DNA of 64,000 bases from Chitinophaga varians (GCF_014529945.1 NZ_JACVFB010000002.1:248001-312000), one strand, 5' to 3'; counted from the first letter of the stretch, positions 18,078-26,511 are shown. The notes: a model not told the origin generated them from the letters alone. Made by a program: numbers and translations.

Positions 18078-18332
18078 ATGGAAACTACCCAGCAGCGAGA
18101 TGAACGTCTCTGGCGCATTGCAAAAGCCAGGGCCGGCTTCAAATGTCATCTCATCATTTACCTGGTGATCAATATGGGACTGTGGGCAGTATGGTTACTT
18201 TCAGACCGGGATATGCCCGGAAGCGCACCCTGGCCGCTGGGTCCTACGCTGGGATGGGGCATAGCGCTTACACTTCAGTATTTCAATACTTATCACAAAG
18301 GCACTTTCGACGATACGCTGAAAAGAATATAA
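18078..18332 (+). CDS. 2TM domain protein
   Basis: 84 residues from the ATG at 18078; an in-frame TTG at 18042 would add 12 residues that do not look conserved. It has a charged N-terminal helix (RDERLWRIAKARAGFKCH) and two hydrophobic segments (about 23-42 and 56-70) typical of the small 2TM family. These domains occur alone or fused to histidine kinases in Bacteroidota. Function unknown. Confidence 0.75.
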   Translation: METTQQRDERLWRIAKARAGFKCHLIIYLVINMGLWAVWLLSDRDMPGSAPWPLGPTLGWGIALTLQYFNTYHKGTFDDTLKRI

Positions 18333-18362
18333 GCACGTATAGCACACTCAAAAAACAGCATA

Positions 18363-20177
18363 ATGGACCAACCGCAGCGACTATTTGACGTCATCCGGTA
18401 TCAGCTGGAAAACTATCCCAGAGCGGATATGCTTACCGGCAAGGAAAACGGACAATGGAGAAAATACAGCACCCAGGAAGTAGCTGACATCACCCGCAAA
18501 TTCAGCTCAGGCTTACTGAAGCTGGGTATCCGGGCGGGCATCAAAACCAATGAAGAGAAAGACAAAATTGCCATTATCTCACCCAACCGGCCGGAGTGGC
18601 TGCTGACAGACCTTTCCTGTCAACAGATTGGTGCCGTCGTTACCCCGATATATCCGACGATCAGTCAACATGAACTGGAGTATGTGCTCAACGACGCAGC
18701 CGCGCGCATCCTGTTTGTCAGCGATCAGGAACTACTGAATAAAGTACTGGCTTCCCGGGATAAATTTCCCACCATCCGTGAAATCTTTACCTTCAATCAG
18801 GTGCCCGGCGCCCGCCACTGGACGGAAGTGCTGGCCCTGGCCGACGAAAATGACGATGCGCTGATCGATGAAGTGCAGCAAAATATATCCCCGGAGGAAC
18901 TGGTCACCATTATCTACACCTCCGGTACCACTGGCACCCCCAAAGGGGTTATGCTTTCCCATCACAACGTGATGAGCAACGTGCTGGCCTGTCAGCCTTA
19001 CCTGCCCGTCAGCAAAAATGCCCGTGCCCTCAGTTTCCTGCCGCTCAATCACATCTTCGAGCGGATGGTCACCTACCTCTATCTGACCGCCGGCGTGCCC
19101 GTTTATTATGCCGAAAGCATGGACACCATCGCCGATAACCTCAGAGAGGTAAAGCCCACCATTTTCACCACCGTACCGCGACTGCTGGAAAAAGTGTATG
19201 AAAAAATTATGGCCACCGGGCTGGAGCTCAAAGGGATTAAACGGGCGCTGTTCTTCTGGGCGGTAGATCTGGGCAAACGTTATGAAATTAACCATCAGCA
19301 GGGCTTCTGGTACGATCTCCAGCTGAAACTGGCCAATAAACTTGTTTTCAGCAAATGGCGCGCAGCCCTTGGCGGCAACATCCAGTGTATCGTTAACGGG
19401 GCCGCTGCCTGCCAGGTAAGGCTGTTGAAAATATTCACTTCCGCGGGTCTCCCCATCCTGGAAGGTTATGGTCTTACCGAAACCTCGCCGGTGATCAGCG
19501 TTAACCGCTATAATGTAGAAGACCGTATGTTCGGCACCGTGGGGCCGGTCATCAGCAACGTAGCAGTAAAAATTGCAGAAGACGGAGAAATACTCTGTAA
19601 AGGCCCCAGCGTGACCATAGGATACTACAAACGTCCCGATCTCACCGCCGACGCCATTACCGATGGCTGGTTCCACACCGGCGATATCGGTGTGCTGATC
19701 GACAATAAGTTTCTGAAAATCACCGACCGTAAAAAGGAACTGTTCAAAACGTCCGGCGGCAAGTTCGTCGCCCCCCAGCCCATAGAAAACAAATTCAAGG
19801 AATCTCCCTATATAGAACAGATCATGGTAGTGGGCGAAGACCGCAAATTCACCGCAGCACTGATTGTGCCCGCATTTGATAATCTCCGTGGCTGGGCGCA
19901 GAAAAGGGGTATCACCGCCGGCAGCAACGAAGAACTGCTGCAGCGCCGCGAAGTGCAGGACCTCTACAAACAGGCCGTGGATAAGTACAACCAGTTCTTT
20001 AACCATATCGAACAGGTCAAAAAATTCCTGCTTTTGCCAGGTGACTGGACCGTAGACGCCGGGGAGCTCACGCCTACCCTGAAGGTGAAACGGAAGGTAA
20101 TCCTTGAAAAGTACAAAAAGGAAATAGACAGCATGTACGCCCCTTCAAATGGGAAAGTTGATATAGAAAGTCTTTAA
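18363..20177 (+). CDS. Long-chain fatty acid-CoA ligase (AMP-forming)
   Basis: 604-residue acyl-CoA synthetase of the FadD15/long-chain type, activating fatty acids through an acyl-AMP intermediate. Visible core motifs are the P-loop TIIYTSGTTGTPKGVMLSHH (about 178-197), the adenine motif GYGLTETSPV, GWFHTGDIG with the ribose-binding Asp, and DRKKELFKTSGGKFVAPQPIE of the hinge and C-terminal lid. No TM segment; probably membrane-associated. It follows the 2TM gene by 30 bp and may share its transcript. Confidence 0.93.
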   Translation: MDQPQRLFDVIRYQLENYPRADMLTGKENGQWRKYSTQEVADITRKFSSGLLKLGIRAGIKTNEEKDKIAIISPNRPEWLLTDLSCQQIGAVVTPIYPTISQHELEYVLNDAAARILFVSDQELLNKVLASRDKFPTIREIFTFNQVPGARHWTEVLALADENDDALIDEVQQNISPEELVTIIYTSGTTGTPKGVMLSHHNVMSNVLACQPYLPVSKNARALSFLPLNHIFERMVTYLYLTAGVPVYYAESMDTIADNLREVKPTIFTTVPRLLEKVYEKIMATGLELKGIKRALFFWAVDLGKRYEINHQQGFWYDLQLKLANKLVFSKWRAALGGNIQCIVNGAAACQVRLLKIFTSAGLPILEGYGLTETSPVISVNRYNVEDRMFGTVGPVISNVAVKIAEDGEILCKGPSVTIGYYKRPDLTADAITDGWFHTGDIGVLIDNKFLKITDRKKELFKTSGGKFVAPQPIENKFKESPYIEQIMVVGEDRKFTAALIVPAFDNLRGWAQKRGITAGSNEELLQRREVQDLYKQAVDKYNQFFNHIEQVKKFLLLPGDWTVDAGELTPTLKVKRKVILEKYKKEIDSMYAPSNGKVDIESL

Positions 20178-20195
20178 ATATTAATTTAAAACCCT

Positions 20196-20203
20196 TACTT
20201 TTG
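20196..20203 (+). promoter_or_regulatory. -7 promoter box of tRNA-Arg
   Basis: TACTTTTG matches TAnnTTTG, 31 bp before the tRNA 5' end. Confidence 0.7.
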
Positions 20204-20234
20204 CAGCCCGGTACCCCCGAAAGGGAATCAGGAT

Positions 20235-20306
20235 GGTCCCGTAGTTCAATGGATAGAATAGAAGTTTCCTAAACTTTAGATACAGGTTCGATCCCTGTCG
20301 GGACTA
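20235..20306 (+). tRNA. tRNA-Arg (anticodon CCU)
   Basis: A complete cloverleaf can be drawn by eye. The acceptor stem ggtcccg pairs with cgggact (first pair G-U). The D-arm is gttc/gaat, the anticodon stem gaagt/acttt has loop ttcctaa (anticodon CCT at positions 34-36), the variable loop is 4 nt, and the T-arm acagg/cctgt has loop ttcgatc. The discriminator base is A at 20306, and CCA is not encoded. It reads AGG codons. It is flanked by its own promoter box and a strong terminator. Confidence 0.95.
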
Positions 20307-20320
20307 CAAAAACGCTTATT

Positions 20321-20356
20321 CGCCCAAACTTAGCTTTACTAAGTTTGGGCGTTTTT
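20321..20356 (+). terminator. Rho-independent terminator of tRNA-Arg
   Basis: Perfect 13-bp stem cgcccaaacttag (20321-20333) with ctaagtttgggcg (20339-20351), 5-nt loop, then TTTTT. Confidence 0.92.
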
Positions 20357-20965
20357 CATTTATACCCCAAAATCATGCGCTGTCAGCTCCGCTGCAAAGT
20401 AATCGGATAAAGTGATTAAACCAGCTGGTGTCAAAGTCATTTTTAACTCGGACCTTTCATCATGAAAAGAAAGGCTTTTACAAAAGTCAGAGACAAACAT
20501 GCTGTATTGAAAAAGCATGATGCATAGAGACAGGTCATAAAATTTTACCGACAAAAGTTATAATGCCATGGGAAAAGCGGGATGCTGCCGCCGTATATAC
20601 CATCTTCCTTCATAGTAATATTTGTAATACTGCATTCTTTTCTAGCAATGAAAAGTTGGGAAAAAGGCTTTGAAAAAACTTGCAAAACCATAAATCTATT
20701 ATTAAATTTAAAATAACATTTTTGCTGACCTAACGATTAAAAATAACCCAGTGAAAATACCGCCACGTTCTCATAACCTGTAATGATACGATGACATTCT
20801 CATCAACCTTAGTTTTAATGTAAACACCCTCAATTATAATACTGTCCATAAAGTGGGTTAGTATCATACGTAAAGCACAGTGAGCATACTTGTCTGAGAT
20901 TTAACCCATGCCATTTACGCTTTACCAACATTTGATTTACGATCAATCCTATAAATCTGTTCTCT
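20357..20965. other. AT-rich intergenic region between tRNA-Arg and the peptide cassette
   Basis: About 610 bases, more AT-rich than the flanking genes. A 64-codon minus-strand frame at 20360-20554 has no recognisable domain and is not called. No integrase, insertion sequence or repeat of the tRNA 3' end was found. It probably contains the promoter of the VKOR gene. Confidence 0.5.
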
Positions 20966-22621
20966 ATGCTAACCATTCTAGAAAACTTTCTCGAGCCCAA
21001 AAGCAATGCTTCCGAAGCAGCTAAGTTACTAACCGATGAGCTAAAGGTTAAAATCACCAGGACTACGCTTAGCAAAGAAATTGAGGAGCATCCGGATTAT
21101 CCCAGTTTACTCAGTATTAGTGATGTATTGAATAAGTATGCTGTGGAAAATCTGGCAATACAACTAAATCCTGACAAACTGGAGGAAGCGCCTTTACCAC
21201 TAATCACACTCATCAAAGGGAGAAAAACCGGTCCCGATTTCTTTACAGTTGTAAAAGAAGTCAAAAAGAACACTGTTTTATTTTATGATCCTGAAAGGCG
21301 CAGATGGACTACGCAACCCAAAGAAGATTTCCTTAAAAAATATTTGGGTGCGGTACTGCTGGCCGAACCGAGCGAGGAAAAGCCTGCGGGAGAACATGAA
21401 TATGCTAAAAAGCTGAAAGAAGAAAAAAGAAATTCTTTCTTCCAGCAACTGATCGTGTTTGGTATTCCGGCTATTGTTGCACTGGCGGCAATATTTGCCT
21501 TCCTTCACACCGGCATGAGCGCTTTGCTGCCGTTTTTATTTACCACCATTACACTTGCCGGGGCCGTAACCAGCGCCTTGCTCGTATGGCATGAACTAGA
21601 CCAATCTAACCCGGTAACGCAGCAAATATGTGGCTATGGCGAAAAATCAGGATGTGGAGCCGTATTGCGTTCTAAAGCATCAAAGATAGCTGGTATCAGC
21701 TGGAGTGCCATTGGCTTCACCTATTTTATGGGGCAGATCCTGCTATTATTGTTTTCCGGTATTGTAAATCCGAGGTCCCTGTTAATTGTAAGCTGGCTAA
21801 ATATCCTGACACTACCCTTTCTTTTCTTCTCCATTTACTACCAGTGGCAGGTAATAAAGCGGTGGTGTACACTATGTCTTTTTATACAGGGCCTGCTGAT
21901 ATTGCAGTTTGCAACTGCACTGGCAGGCAGCTGGCATAGTTTGATTTTGGCAGACAATATTAACCATGAACTTATTTTAATGCTGTTAACCATGTTTGCA
22001 GTTCCTTTTATAACGTTGATGCTGTTAACACCAGCATTGGAAAACGCGAAGGAAAACAGAAATAACAAGCGGGAGTTACGGCGCTTAAAGCATAATCCCG
22101 AAATATTTAACGCATTACTTACAAAACAGAAAGCGGTAACTGAGCCCACAGAAGGATTAGGCATAACACTCGGAAATCCTGACGCAAAACATAAATTGAT
22201 AAAGGTATGTAATCCATATTGCGGCCCCTGTGCTAAAGCACATACCCCGATGGATGAACTATTAAATAATAATCCCGATGTGCAGGTCCAGCTCATATTC
22301 CTAGCAACCAATAACGAGGCGGATTCCAGATCATTGCCTGTAAAACATTTACTCGCCATAACAGAAAAAAACAGTGAACAACTAACCAGACAAGCATTGG
22401 ACGATTGGTACCTGTCTGGCCAAAAAAATTATGAAATATTTGCAGGAAAATATCCACTAAATGGAGAACTGCATAGGCAAAGCGCCAAAGTGGAAGCGAT
22501 GGCAGATTGGTGCCGTAAAACTGGTATAGCATTTACGCCTACTTTTTTCATCAACGGCCATCAGCTTCCCACCCCGTATAATTTGAATGATTTGAAATTC
22601 TTTTTAACACCACAAGACTAG
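20966..22621 (+). CDS. C39-like / VKOR / thioredoxin fusion: membrane thiol oxidase
   Basis: 551-residue inner-membrane protein. Residues 1-135 resemble a C39 peptidase fold (HPDYPSLLSISDVL, FYDPERRRW, KKYLGAVLLAE) but contain no cysteine, and Phe93 sits near where the catalytic His would be, so the domain is inactive. Residues about 160-355 hold several TM helices of a vitamin K epoxide reductase domain, with loop cysteines Cys222 and Cys230 and the quinone-proximal CTLC motif (Cys301, Cys304). Residues about 395-551 are a DsbA/thioredoxin-like domain with CGPC (Cys419, Cys422) and a cis-Pro region FTPTFF. The architecture implies oxidative disulfide formation outside the cytoplasm, with electrons passed to quinone. 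The gene is followed 3 bp later by the HTH gene and then by the Cys-rich peptide gene, the likely substrate. Confidence 0.85.
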   Translation: MLTILENFLEPKSNASEAAKLLTDELKVKITRTTLSKEIEEHPDYPSLLSISDVLNKYAVENLAIQLNPDKLEEAPLPLITLIKGRKTGPDFFTVVKEVKKNTVLFYDPERRRWTTQPKEDFLKKYLGAVLLAEPSEEKPAGEHEYAKKLKEEKRNSFFQQLIVFGIPAIVALAAIFAFLHTGMSALLPFLFTTITLAGAVTSALLVWHELDQSNPVTQQICGYGEKSGCGAVLRSKASKIAGISWSAIGFTYFMGQILLLLFSGIVNPRSLLIVSWLNILTLPFLFFSIYYQWQVIKRWCTLCLFIQGLLILQFATALAGSWHSLILADNINHELILMLLTMFAVPFITLMLLTPALENAKENRNNKRELRRLKHNPEIFNALLTKQKAVTEPTEGLGITLGNPDAKHKLIKVCNPYCGPCAKAHTPMDELLNNNPDVQVQLIFLATNNEADSRSLPVKHLLAITEKNSEQLTRQALDDWYLSGQKNYEIFAGKYPLNGELHRQSAKVEAMADWCRKTGIAFTPTFFINGHQLPTPYNLNDLKFFLTPQD

Positions 22622-22624
22622 GCT

Positions 22625-22951
22625 ATGACTATCATGAAATATATTAATCGACTGAAGTACATCGACTATATGATAAAGAGGAAGGCTACCGGTAATCTGG
22701 ACCACTTTGCAAAGAGGAATAATATAAGCAGAAGTACCCTGTCAGAAATTCTGAATGACATGAAAAAAATGGGTTGCCCCATAAAATACGATAGAGGCCG
22801 GGAAACTTACTATTACGAAGAGGCTGGGGAAATGATAAGCTGCCTGTTTTTAAAATATGGAGAGGTACTGCCAAGAGAAGAGATAAAGAAGATAGGAGGG
22901 ACAGACAAATTGTGCTTTTCTCCTACAGCGGTGTTTGAGTTGTGCAAGTGA
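22625..22951 (+). CDS. Small HTH-domain protein
   Basis: 108 residues. The N-terminal winged-helix-like HTH (about 5-60, with FAKRNNISRSTLSEILNDM as the recognition region) resembles HTH_11/DeoR-type domains. The C-terminal 45 residues have no known domain. It begins 3 bp after the oxidase gene, so the two are one transcript. Two dyads between this gene and the peptide gene are candidate binding sites. The role as a local regulator is inferred from position. Confidence 0.75.
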   Translation: MTIMKYINRLKYIDYMIKRKATGNLDHFAKRNNISRSTLSEILNDMKKMGCPIKYDRGRETYYYEEAGEMISCLFLKYGEVLPREEIKKIGGTDKLCFSPTAVFELCK

Positions 22952-22966
22952 CTTTGAAAAAATTAT

Positions 22967-22991
22967 TTCATTCCGGATATACCGGAATGAA
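22967..22991. promoter_or_regulatory. Dyad upstream of the peptide gene (1)
   Basis: Perfect 10-bp inverted repeat ttcattccgg and ccggaatgaa with a 5-nt spacer. No U-run follows on the plus strand, so an operator or processing hairpin is as likely as a terminator. Confidence 0.5.
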
Positions 22992-23007
22992 GGATGGTAG
23001 ATTTGCC

Positions 23008-23025
23008 CTAACAACGTATTGTTAG
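23008..23025. promoter_or_regulatory. Dyad upstream of the peptide gene (2)
   Basis: Perfect 7-bp inverted repeat ctaacaa/ttgttag with a 4-nt spacer, 49 bp before the peptide ATG. A related half-site (aacacgtttgtta) follows immediately. Candidate operator for the HTH protein. Confidence 0.45.
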
Positions 23026-23073
23026 CGGTAACACGTTTGTTAAATCATTATTTCATCACTAAATTCTTTCGAA

Positions 23074-23262
23074 ATGAAAAAACTAAAATTACGCGCTACT
23101 GAACTTGGCGCTAAAGAAGTGCTCACCAATGAGCAGTTGAAGCACATTGTGGGCGGTGTTGCTAATGCAAGAGCCTATTGTAAGACAGATGAAGATTGTC
23201 CGCCCGCAGAATATTGCTGCCCGTGGGAAATTTGCGTGCCGAAATCATTCATCTGCGAATAG
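23074..23262 (+). CDS. GG-leader cysteine-rich peptide precursor (cystine-knot-like core)
   Basis: 62 residues. Residues 1-28 form a leader of the Bacteroidota GG type (ELGAKEVLTNEQLKHIVGG), as in precursors processed by C39 peptidase transporters. The predicted 34-residue core has six cysteines at 36, 42, 48, 49, 54 and 61, spaced C-x5-C-x5-CC-x4-C-x6-C, which fits the inhibitor-cystine-knot spacing rule and resembles WAP-type cores (CKTDEDCPPAEYCC). It lies in the same direction as the VKOR/thioredoxin oxidase and the HTH gene and ends in its own terminator. Cleavage after Gly28 and three disulfides are inferred. No transporter or modification enzyme other than the oxidase is nearby. Confidence 0.82.
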   Translation: MKKLKLRATELGAKEVLTNEQLKHIVGGVANARAYCKTDEDCPPAEYCCPWEICVPKSFICE

Positions 23263-23288
23263 CGCATACCACCCTACATAAGTAACAC

Positions 23289-23326
23289 AAAGCCCATGGA
23301 GAATATTATTCTTCCATGGGCTTTTT
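23289..23326 (+). terminator. Terminator of the peptide gene
   Basis: Perfect 12-bp stem aaagcccatgga (23289-23300) with tccatgggcttt (23313-23324), running into a T-run. Confidence 0.85.
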
Positions 23327-23453
23327 GATTATTAAGAGCGGGCAACGACACCGAAAAACCAACCACCACCCTAAAAAACCTATCCAAATGAACAAATCCG
23401 CTGTTCAACTGTATCTATAGGTATAGCTCATTGACCCCAAATACCCATGCTTT

Positions 23454-24035
23454 ATGAACAGCCCCGAAAAACCTTTATACCAGACTAACCCTGAACTATT
23501 TAAAACCTATCTGTTGGACCACACCGCCCCGGACGAGATTTTAGTAGTCAAAGGCGTTACTATGGACGATCATCTCCTTAAATCCGAGTTACACATCAAA
23601 GTAATTCTCCAGTTTCAAATCGAAGCCTGTATTAAGTTTAAAGAGATCACCGCCGTACAGGTGCTGGCACGCCTGAGAAAGCGCCTCCGGAGTTTTATGC
23701 ATTCGCCGCGCATGCCTGCGGCCATCCAAAAGATAGAGCGAAGCTTCTCCCGGGCCATTCCGGCGCTGTACGAGCAGGACCCGGTGATGTTTGAGCATTT
23801 TGTTATGGAGGACTTCCTCTCCCGCCCTGCTGTCGGAAATATCCCGGGTATCACCCAAAGAGACCGAATGCTGCGGATCGAAATTGTGCTCTATATTCTG
23901 GATGATGAAATTATCCGGCTGAGCGCCTTTGTGAAGCAGCGGAGTGTGCGGGCAGTACGGGCGGAGCATCGGCGGAAAGTAAACCGCGTACTGGCTGCTT
24001 ATGGCAGGTTACTGCCGGCAGCGCAGGGCAACTGA
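23454..24035 (+). CDS. Hypothetical protein
   Basis: 193 residues, not recognised. It has no signal peptide, membrane segment or cysteine-rich motif, is mostly helical in appearance, and has a very basic C-terminus (VKQRSVRAVRAEHRRKVNR). The frame is open, starts with ATG and has codon use like the neighbouring chromosomal genes rather than the AT-rich peptide cassette, so it is probably real. It starts 130 bp past the peptide terminator and is not part of that transcript. Confidence 0.6.
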   Translation: MNSPEKPLYQTNPELFKTYLLDHTAPDEILVVKGVTMDDHLLKSELHIKVILQFQIEACIKFKEITAVQVLARLRKRLRSFMHSPRMPAAIQKIERSFSRAIPALYEQDPVMFEHFVMEDFLSRPAVGNIPGITQRDRMLRIEIVLYILDDEIIRLSAFVKQRSVRAVRAEHRRKVNRVLAAYGRLLPAAQGN

Positions 24036-24173
24036 ATACAGCTGCCAATTCCCCTTGAAACACACAGGAACGGTAATATTTTTTTTGTTAGCCATCCATA
24101 CTTTTATTAACTTTAATGACTATCTGCTATCCCATTATTTCACCCATTTATTGTCATGTAAATACGCTTCGTT

Positions 24174-24740
24174 ATGCAGAAGAGGGTGAACTATGCACAG
24201 CTGTCATTATTTAGCTTTTATGAGTACTTTCTGCTCCTTTCTCCCGGACAACGCATCGTGCACAAAGTAGCAGCCATGAAAAGCAGGCTGGCAGCCATGA
24301 TTCCGGTACCGTCTTACAACCTGCGTTCGATCGCTCATATTTCGCTGATGAAATTTTTACGTACGGAAGATGACCAGGCAATCATCCGACAGGTGACGCA
24401 TGCGATAGAAGGTTTTTCGGAATTTACAGTGCAGCTCCATGACGCCGGCATTTTCTATCATGGACGCACGGCCACTTTGATGTTGCAACCGGTCAACAGT
24501 CATCCTATCAGCAGCCTGCATGGCGCTATAAGCGCCACTTTCCACCACCACCGAAGCATCCGGCCACATATTACCATTGCCCGGAATGTAGCCCGCGAAG
24601 AGCTCATAAAGATTGACCTGCACGACTTCGGGTGTCGCGACAGCTTTTGCTGCGATAAGGTAACGATATTGAAGAAAGCCGTAGAGGCAGCCCATTATGA
24701 GATACTACAGGAGGTGCCTATTCCCGGAAAAATTTATTGA
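24174..24740 (+). CDS. 2H phosphoesterase / 2'-5' RNA ligase family protein
   Basis: 188 residues. The two HxT/S motifs that define the 2H phosphoesterase fold are present: His55-Ile-Ser57 in AHISLMKF and His132-Ile-Thr134 in RPHITIARN, spaced as expected. These enzymes open cyclic phosphodiesters on RNA ends or small nucleotides; the substrate here is unknown. The 3' end overlaps the convergent lipoprotein gene by 23 bp. Confidence 0.82.
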   Translation: MQKRVNYAQLSLFSFYEYFLLLSPGQRIVHKVAAMKSRLAAMIPVPSYNLRSIAHISLMKFLRTEDDQAIIRQVTHAIEGFSEFTVQLHDAGIFYHGRTATLMLQPVNSHPISSLHGAISATFHHHRSIRPHITIARNVAREELIKIDLHDFGCRDSFCCDKVTILKKAVEAAHYEILQEVPIPGKIY

Positions 24741-25467
24741 TGCTACCGTCCGGATAAAAACTGATGGCATATCGTTCGCGGCTGCCACTGATAGAGGCCG
24801 GATACCATAAAAGACGTTTTTCCTGAACGATGCCGTAGATATGCTTAGGTATCTTTGCCCCTTCGATGGTAGCAGATTTCTCTGCTATGTTTTTATATAC
24901 CCTCGCCATGCTGCTAAAATCAACGTCATCCAGCGGCACCACCTTATTCTCTATTTTATCGCGGACAGAAAGCTGTACCGGCTCCGGCCCACTCCATTTA
25001 CCGTTGGCGAAGTGCCAGGCATCCACATATTCCGGGTTCTCCGGATGCCGGAGCTGCAGGTTGATCCTGCCATCATCATATGCGTGAATATCATCGTAGA
25101 GGTACATCTTTTTCCCCGCGTAGGCAGGTAAAGCCCGCAGGCTTTTTTGCGCCGCTTTTAACCCCGCTTCGTCTGTCAGGAAATCCAATTTCCGGGTGGT
25201 GCTATGGGAAGAATAGGTAGTCCGTACGGTATCGCCGGAAGCGCTGCGGGAAGAATAGGTAACGCGTACAGTATCTTTGGAAATACGGGATTCAATAGTA
25301 ACCGATGATGTCACCGGGCTGCTTTGACCGGTAGTAGCCGGAGTTTCTTCTTTTTGTTCGGCTGATTTTTCTTTGAAAGTATCCCGGAAAGTATCTGTCA
25401 ACTGCTGGCAGGAAAAGCATCCCAGTGTCAGCAAGATACCTGAAAATCTGTATAGGTTTTTCAACAT
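24718..25467 (-). CDS. Hypothetical lipoprotein
   Basis: 249 residues with a lipoprotein signal peptide (GILLTLGCFSCQQ). A Ser/Thr-rich linker follows (about 40-90) with two related runs (DTVRVTYSSRSASG, DTVRTTYSSHSTTR), and then a beta-rich domain. No known family recognised. It is 4 bp downstream of the DUF3592-like membrane gene, so the two form an operon, and it is probably an outer- or inner-membrane-anchored partner of that protein. Confidence 0.7.
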   Translation of the reverse strand: MLKNLYRFSGILLTLGCFSCQQLTDTFRDTFKEKSAEQKEETPATTGQSSPVTSSVTIESRISKDTVRVTYSSRSASGDTVRTTYSSHSTTRKLDFLTDEAGLKAAQKSLRALPAYAGKKMYLYDDIHAYDDGRINLQLRHPENPEYVDAWHFANGKWSGPEPVQLSVRDKIENKVVPLDDVDFSSMARVYKNIAEKSATIEGAKIPKHIYGIVQEKRLLWYPASISGSRERYAISFYPDGSINKFFRE

Positions 25468-25471
25468 AAAA

Positions 25472-26443
25472 TTAGTTTAGGTCAGCAAGGTCCTCGGCGA
25501 ATGCCACCTCTGATGGTTTATCTTTCAGGTAAAATATGGAAACAGCTTCCTGACGGACCATCCCCAGATCAATAAGGGACACGATTTTTTTAAGTGTAGC
25601 CGTATACGTTTTACCATATCCGTCCTGGTAGCGTAGTTCAAACTTCACCTGCGGCTGTTCGTTGATATAGGTGCCTGTCTGCGTCGCAGATACTACCTCC
25701 GCCATCGTCTGAACACCAAAGTATTTGATATGTAACAAGGTGTCCGGATCGCCGCCACTGAACAGACTCAACAACAGGCCCAGCCCATAACCGCCGGAAA
25801 AAAGAATCAGCGGGCATAGCACCAGCGGATGATAAATCTTCATGAAGCGCCAGCCATACCCATCACTTTCCAGGCTGTAGGAAAAATAGTAATATCCTAC
25901 AATGGCACCTGCAAGGCCCAGCCACAGCAGCAGCATTAACAGCATCCGGCCCGCTTTCACATCTGCCTGGGTGGTATCCACAATCAGGTAAGGCCGCAAT
26001 TTCAGGGTTTTATCAATCAGCAGGTGAATGATCCTTCCTTTTTCATAGCGCATTTCTCCCGGCCGGGAATCAACAAGCTCCATTTTTTCGGTAATCTCCG
26101 TCCCCACAAAATTGCGCAGGCTGAGCGTCATCTGTTTGCTCACCATATCTGTCTTCACCTGTTTACCGTCCTTACTATCTACCACACGGGCTTCCCGCTT
26201 TTCGCCTTCGCGTAACAGGTAATCGATATTCCGTTTCATTTTAAACGGCAGCAATATCCAGTTCCGGAACCAGCGCAGTACCAGTATGGCCCAAAGCACC
26301 ACTGACAGCGACAGCCAGGTAATTGCCAGATATGGGTTAGTATCTGACAGGCCTTCCCGTGTGTTATAATAGATAAGCATGGGGAACGGGATAGCAAAAA
26401 AGAGCATGTATACTATCCAGAAATATGACCAAAATCCTTTCAT
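25472..26443 (-). CDS. Membrane protein with a DUF3592-like domain
   Basis: 323 residues. Two N-terminal TM segments (about 5-25 and 37-60), a soluble beta-rich stretch (about 70-160), two further TM segments (about 166-187 and 203-226), then a C-terminal domain (about 240-318, AEVVSATQTGTYINEQPQV, FELRYQDGYGKTYTATLKK) that reads like the DUF3592 beta-domain. Function unknown. First gene of a two-gene operon with the lipoprotein. Confidence 0.7.
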   Translation of the reverse strand: MKGFWSYFWIVYMLFFAIPFPMLIYYNTREGLSDTNPYLAITWLSLSVVLWAILVLRWFRNWILLPFKMKRNIDYLLREGEKREARVVDSKDGKQVKTDMVSKQMTLSLRNFVGTEITEKMELVDSRPGEMRYEKGRIIHLLIDKTLKLRPYLIVDTTQADVKAGRMLLMLLLWLGLAGAIVGYYYFSYSLESDGYGWRFMKIYHPLVLCPLILFSGGYGLGLLLSLFSGGDPDTLLHIKYFGVQTMAEVVSATQTGTYINEQPQVKFELRYQDGYGKTYTATLKKIVSLIDLGMVRQEAVSIFYLKDKPSEVAFAEDLADLN

Positions 26444-26511
26444 GATACTAATTTAAACTAAAACCGTCAATATTAACTTTTCCTTTAAGAAAGCGTTTAT
26501 ATCTTGCCGTT

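Noticed and set aside
18732..20006. 424-residue minus-strand open frame opposite the acyl-CoA ligase gene
   Set aside because: Shadow frame of a gene with all AMP-binding motifs; the composition is not protein-like.
20360..20554. 64-codon minus-strand frame after the tRNA terminator
   Set aside because: No domain, no promoter, AT-rich surroundings and convergent with the tRNA terminator; chance frame more likely.
20235..23330. Integrated element with attL at the tRNA 3' end
   Set aside because: No integrase and no second copy of the tRNA 3' sequence seen downstream. The idea is kept only as a composition-based suspicion.
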